Part shown: piece by piece, positions 4,763 through 5,416 of the stretch
Layout of the letters: the number at the start of each line of letters is the position of its first letter
Numbering within the stretch: position 1 is the first letter of the stretch
NCBI GenBank assembly: GCA_964461295.1
Contig: CAYWTX010000498.1
Span: forward strand, 1 to 5,416
DNA length: 5,416 nt
Source of the DNA: CAYWTX01 sp964461295
GTDB lineage: Bacteria > Planctomycetota > Phycisphaerae > SM23-33
Direction: 5' to 3'
Program-made: the position numbers and the translations under genes
The notes under the pieces: model-generated
The model's input: the letters and a program-made list of their open reading frames with translations, nothing else
Told to the model about the DNA's origin: nothing
The model's database searches: none

Positions 4763-5416
4763 ATGCTCGATATCCCCGCCAAGACAGTCCTCATCGACCC
4801 GGAAGTCCAGCGGCGCCCGAACTGCGCCGCGCGCCTGGAGCGCATCCTGCCCCACATCCGCTGCGGCGACGTCCGCGAGCTGCGCCCCGCCGACCACGAG
4901 GCCGTGCGGAAGATCGGCAAGCGGCGTCACGGCAAGGACGAGTTCGGCGACGACGCCGTGCTGGCGTTCACGACCTTCGACGAGGGCCGGCGAAACTGGT
5001 TCTTCCACTGGCGCGACGCAGCCGACGCCTGGGCCAGCCACGGCGGCGCCTGCCAGAGCGCGCTGGAACTCAACGTCGTCGACGGCTGCGCGTTCCGCTG
5101 CGCCTACTGCGGCTTCGGGCGATACATCCTGTTCTACCTCGACGTCGAGCGACTCGTCGGCGAGATGGACGCCCTCTTGGCCCGCCACCCGACGCAGAGG
5201 CTCTGGAAGTACAGCAACATGACCGACCTGCCCCCCTTCGAGCCTCAGCTCGACGCCGTGCGCCCGATGGTCGAACGCTTCGCCCGCCAGGCCGATCGCT
5301 ACCTCATGCTCTTCACCAAGAGCGACGACGTCGACTTCCTGCTGCCGCTTAACCACGACGGGCACACGATCATAAGCTGGTCGCTGTCCTCGGAGATGGT
5401 GAGCCGCGAAGTGGAC
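4763..5416 (+). CDS. SPL-family (spore photoproduct lyase-like) radical SAM protein, 3' end outside window
   Basis: The frame from the ATG at 4763 is open to the end of the window: 218 residues, no stop. A [4Fe-4S]-binding CX3CX2C motif lies in GCAFRCAYCGFGRYI (108-122), with cysteines C109, C113 and C116. It is followed by LFYLDVERLVGEMDALL (123-139), LWKYSNMTDL, a strand YLMLFTKSDDVDFLL (180-194) and TIISWSLSSEMVSREVD (202-218). The order and spacing resemble SplB-type proteins, which cleave SAM to repair the spore photoproduct in DNA. The catalytic C-terminal Cys cannot be checked. In non-sporulating lineages such SPL-like proteins are common and of unclear function, so photoproduct repair is not claimed. 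The start has a weak Shine-Dalgarno (AGG at 4751-4753) and lies 11 bases after the vapC stop, so it may be co-transcribed from 4234. Confidence 0.8.
   Translation, partial: MLDIPAKTVLIDPEVQRRPNCAARLERILPHIRCGDVRELRPADHEAVRKIGKRRHGKDEFGDDAVLAFTTFDEGRRNWFFHWRDAADAWASHGGACQSALELNVVDGCAFRCAYCGFGRYILFYLDVERLVGEMDALLARHPTQRLWKYSNMTDLPPFEPQLDAVRPMVERFARQADRYLMLFTKSDDVDFLLPLNHDGHTIISWSLSSEMVSREVD

Noticed and set aside
4594..5352. Long plus-strand frame over the radical SAM gene
   Set aside because: Arg/Pro-rich shadow in a different frame. The frame from 4763 carries the cluster motif and is open to the window end.
4694..5365. Minus-strand frame over the radical SAM gene
   Set aside because: Antisense shadow with no recognisable motifs.

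Overview
The window is GC-rich bacterial DNA, by eye well above 60% G+C. Its gene content points to Planctomycetota or a similar environmental lineage: a Gfo/Idh/MocA-type oxidoreductase, a secreted alpha/beta-hydrolase-like protein, an ISAzo13/'Rhodopirellula-type' DDE transposase and an SPL-family radical SAM protein. The lineage is inferred from family content; no rRNA or other marker is present.

Layout. (1) 80-1556, minus strand: a secreted alpha/beta-hydrolase-like gene starts at 1556, loses its 3' part at about 840-900, and runs out of frame into the C-terminal half of a Gfo/Idh/MocA oxidoreductase ending at 80. Neither gene is whole. A G-rich, quadruplex-like tract (89-123) lies over the last codons. 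(2) 1557-1939: no intact gene. It holds a coding-like stretch I cannot assign and, next to istB, a probable remnant of the 3' end of istA. (3) 1940-2848, plus strand: an intact IS21-family helper ATPase (IstB) and two 25-bp-spaced direct repeats that look like the right end of that IS. (4) 2849-4045, plus strand: an ISAzo13-family transposase with a complete DDE triad but no visible normal start codon, directly against the IS21 end. (5) 4128-4215: the orphan 3' end (domains V and VI) of a group II intron, with branch-point A and 3' splice boundary, followed at once by a run of 11 G. (6) 4234-4751: a type II toxin-antitoxin (vapBC) locus with a strong sigma-70-like promoter. Here the N-terminus of VapB is joined to the C-terminal three-quarters of VapC across a CCCGACAAG stretch readable in both frames. 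(7) 4763 to window end: the N-terminal 218 residues of an SPL-like radical SAM protein.

Reading as a whole. This is a mobile-element landing zone that has decayed by deletion. IS21, the ISAzo13-type element and the group II intron all keep their right/3' ends and have lost their left/5' ends. The hydrolase/oxidoreductase pair and vapB/vapC each show an internal deletion fusing two genes. Only istB, most of the ISAzo13 transposase and the SPL-like gene look capable of making normal proteins. I see no CRISPR array, tRNA or rRNA, and no clear new defence system. The most informative signals are the orphan intron 3' end and the vapB-vapC deletion scar. Misassembly at the G-runs and junctions is a real alternative and should be excluded first.
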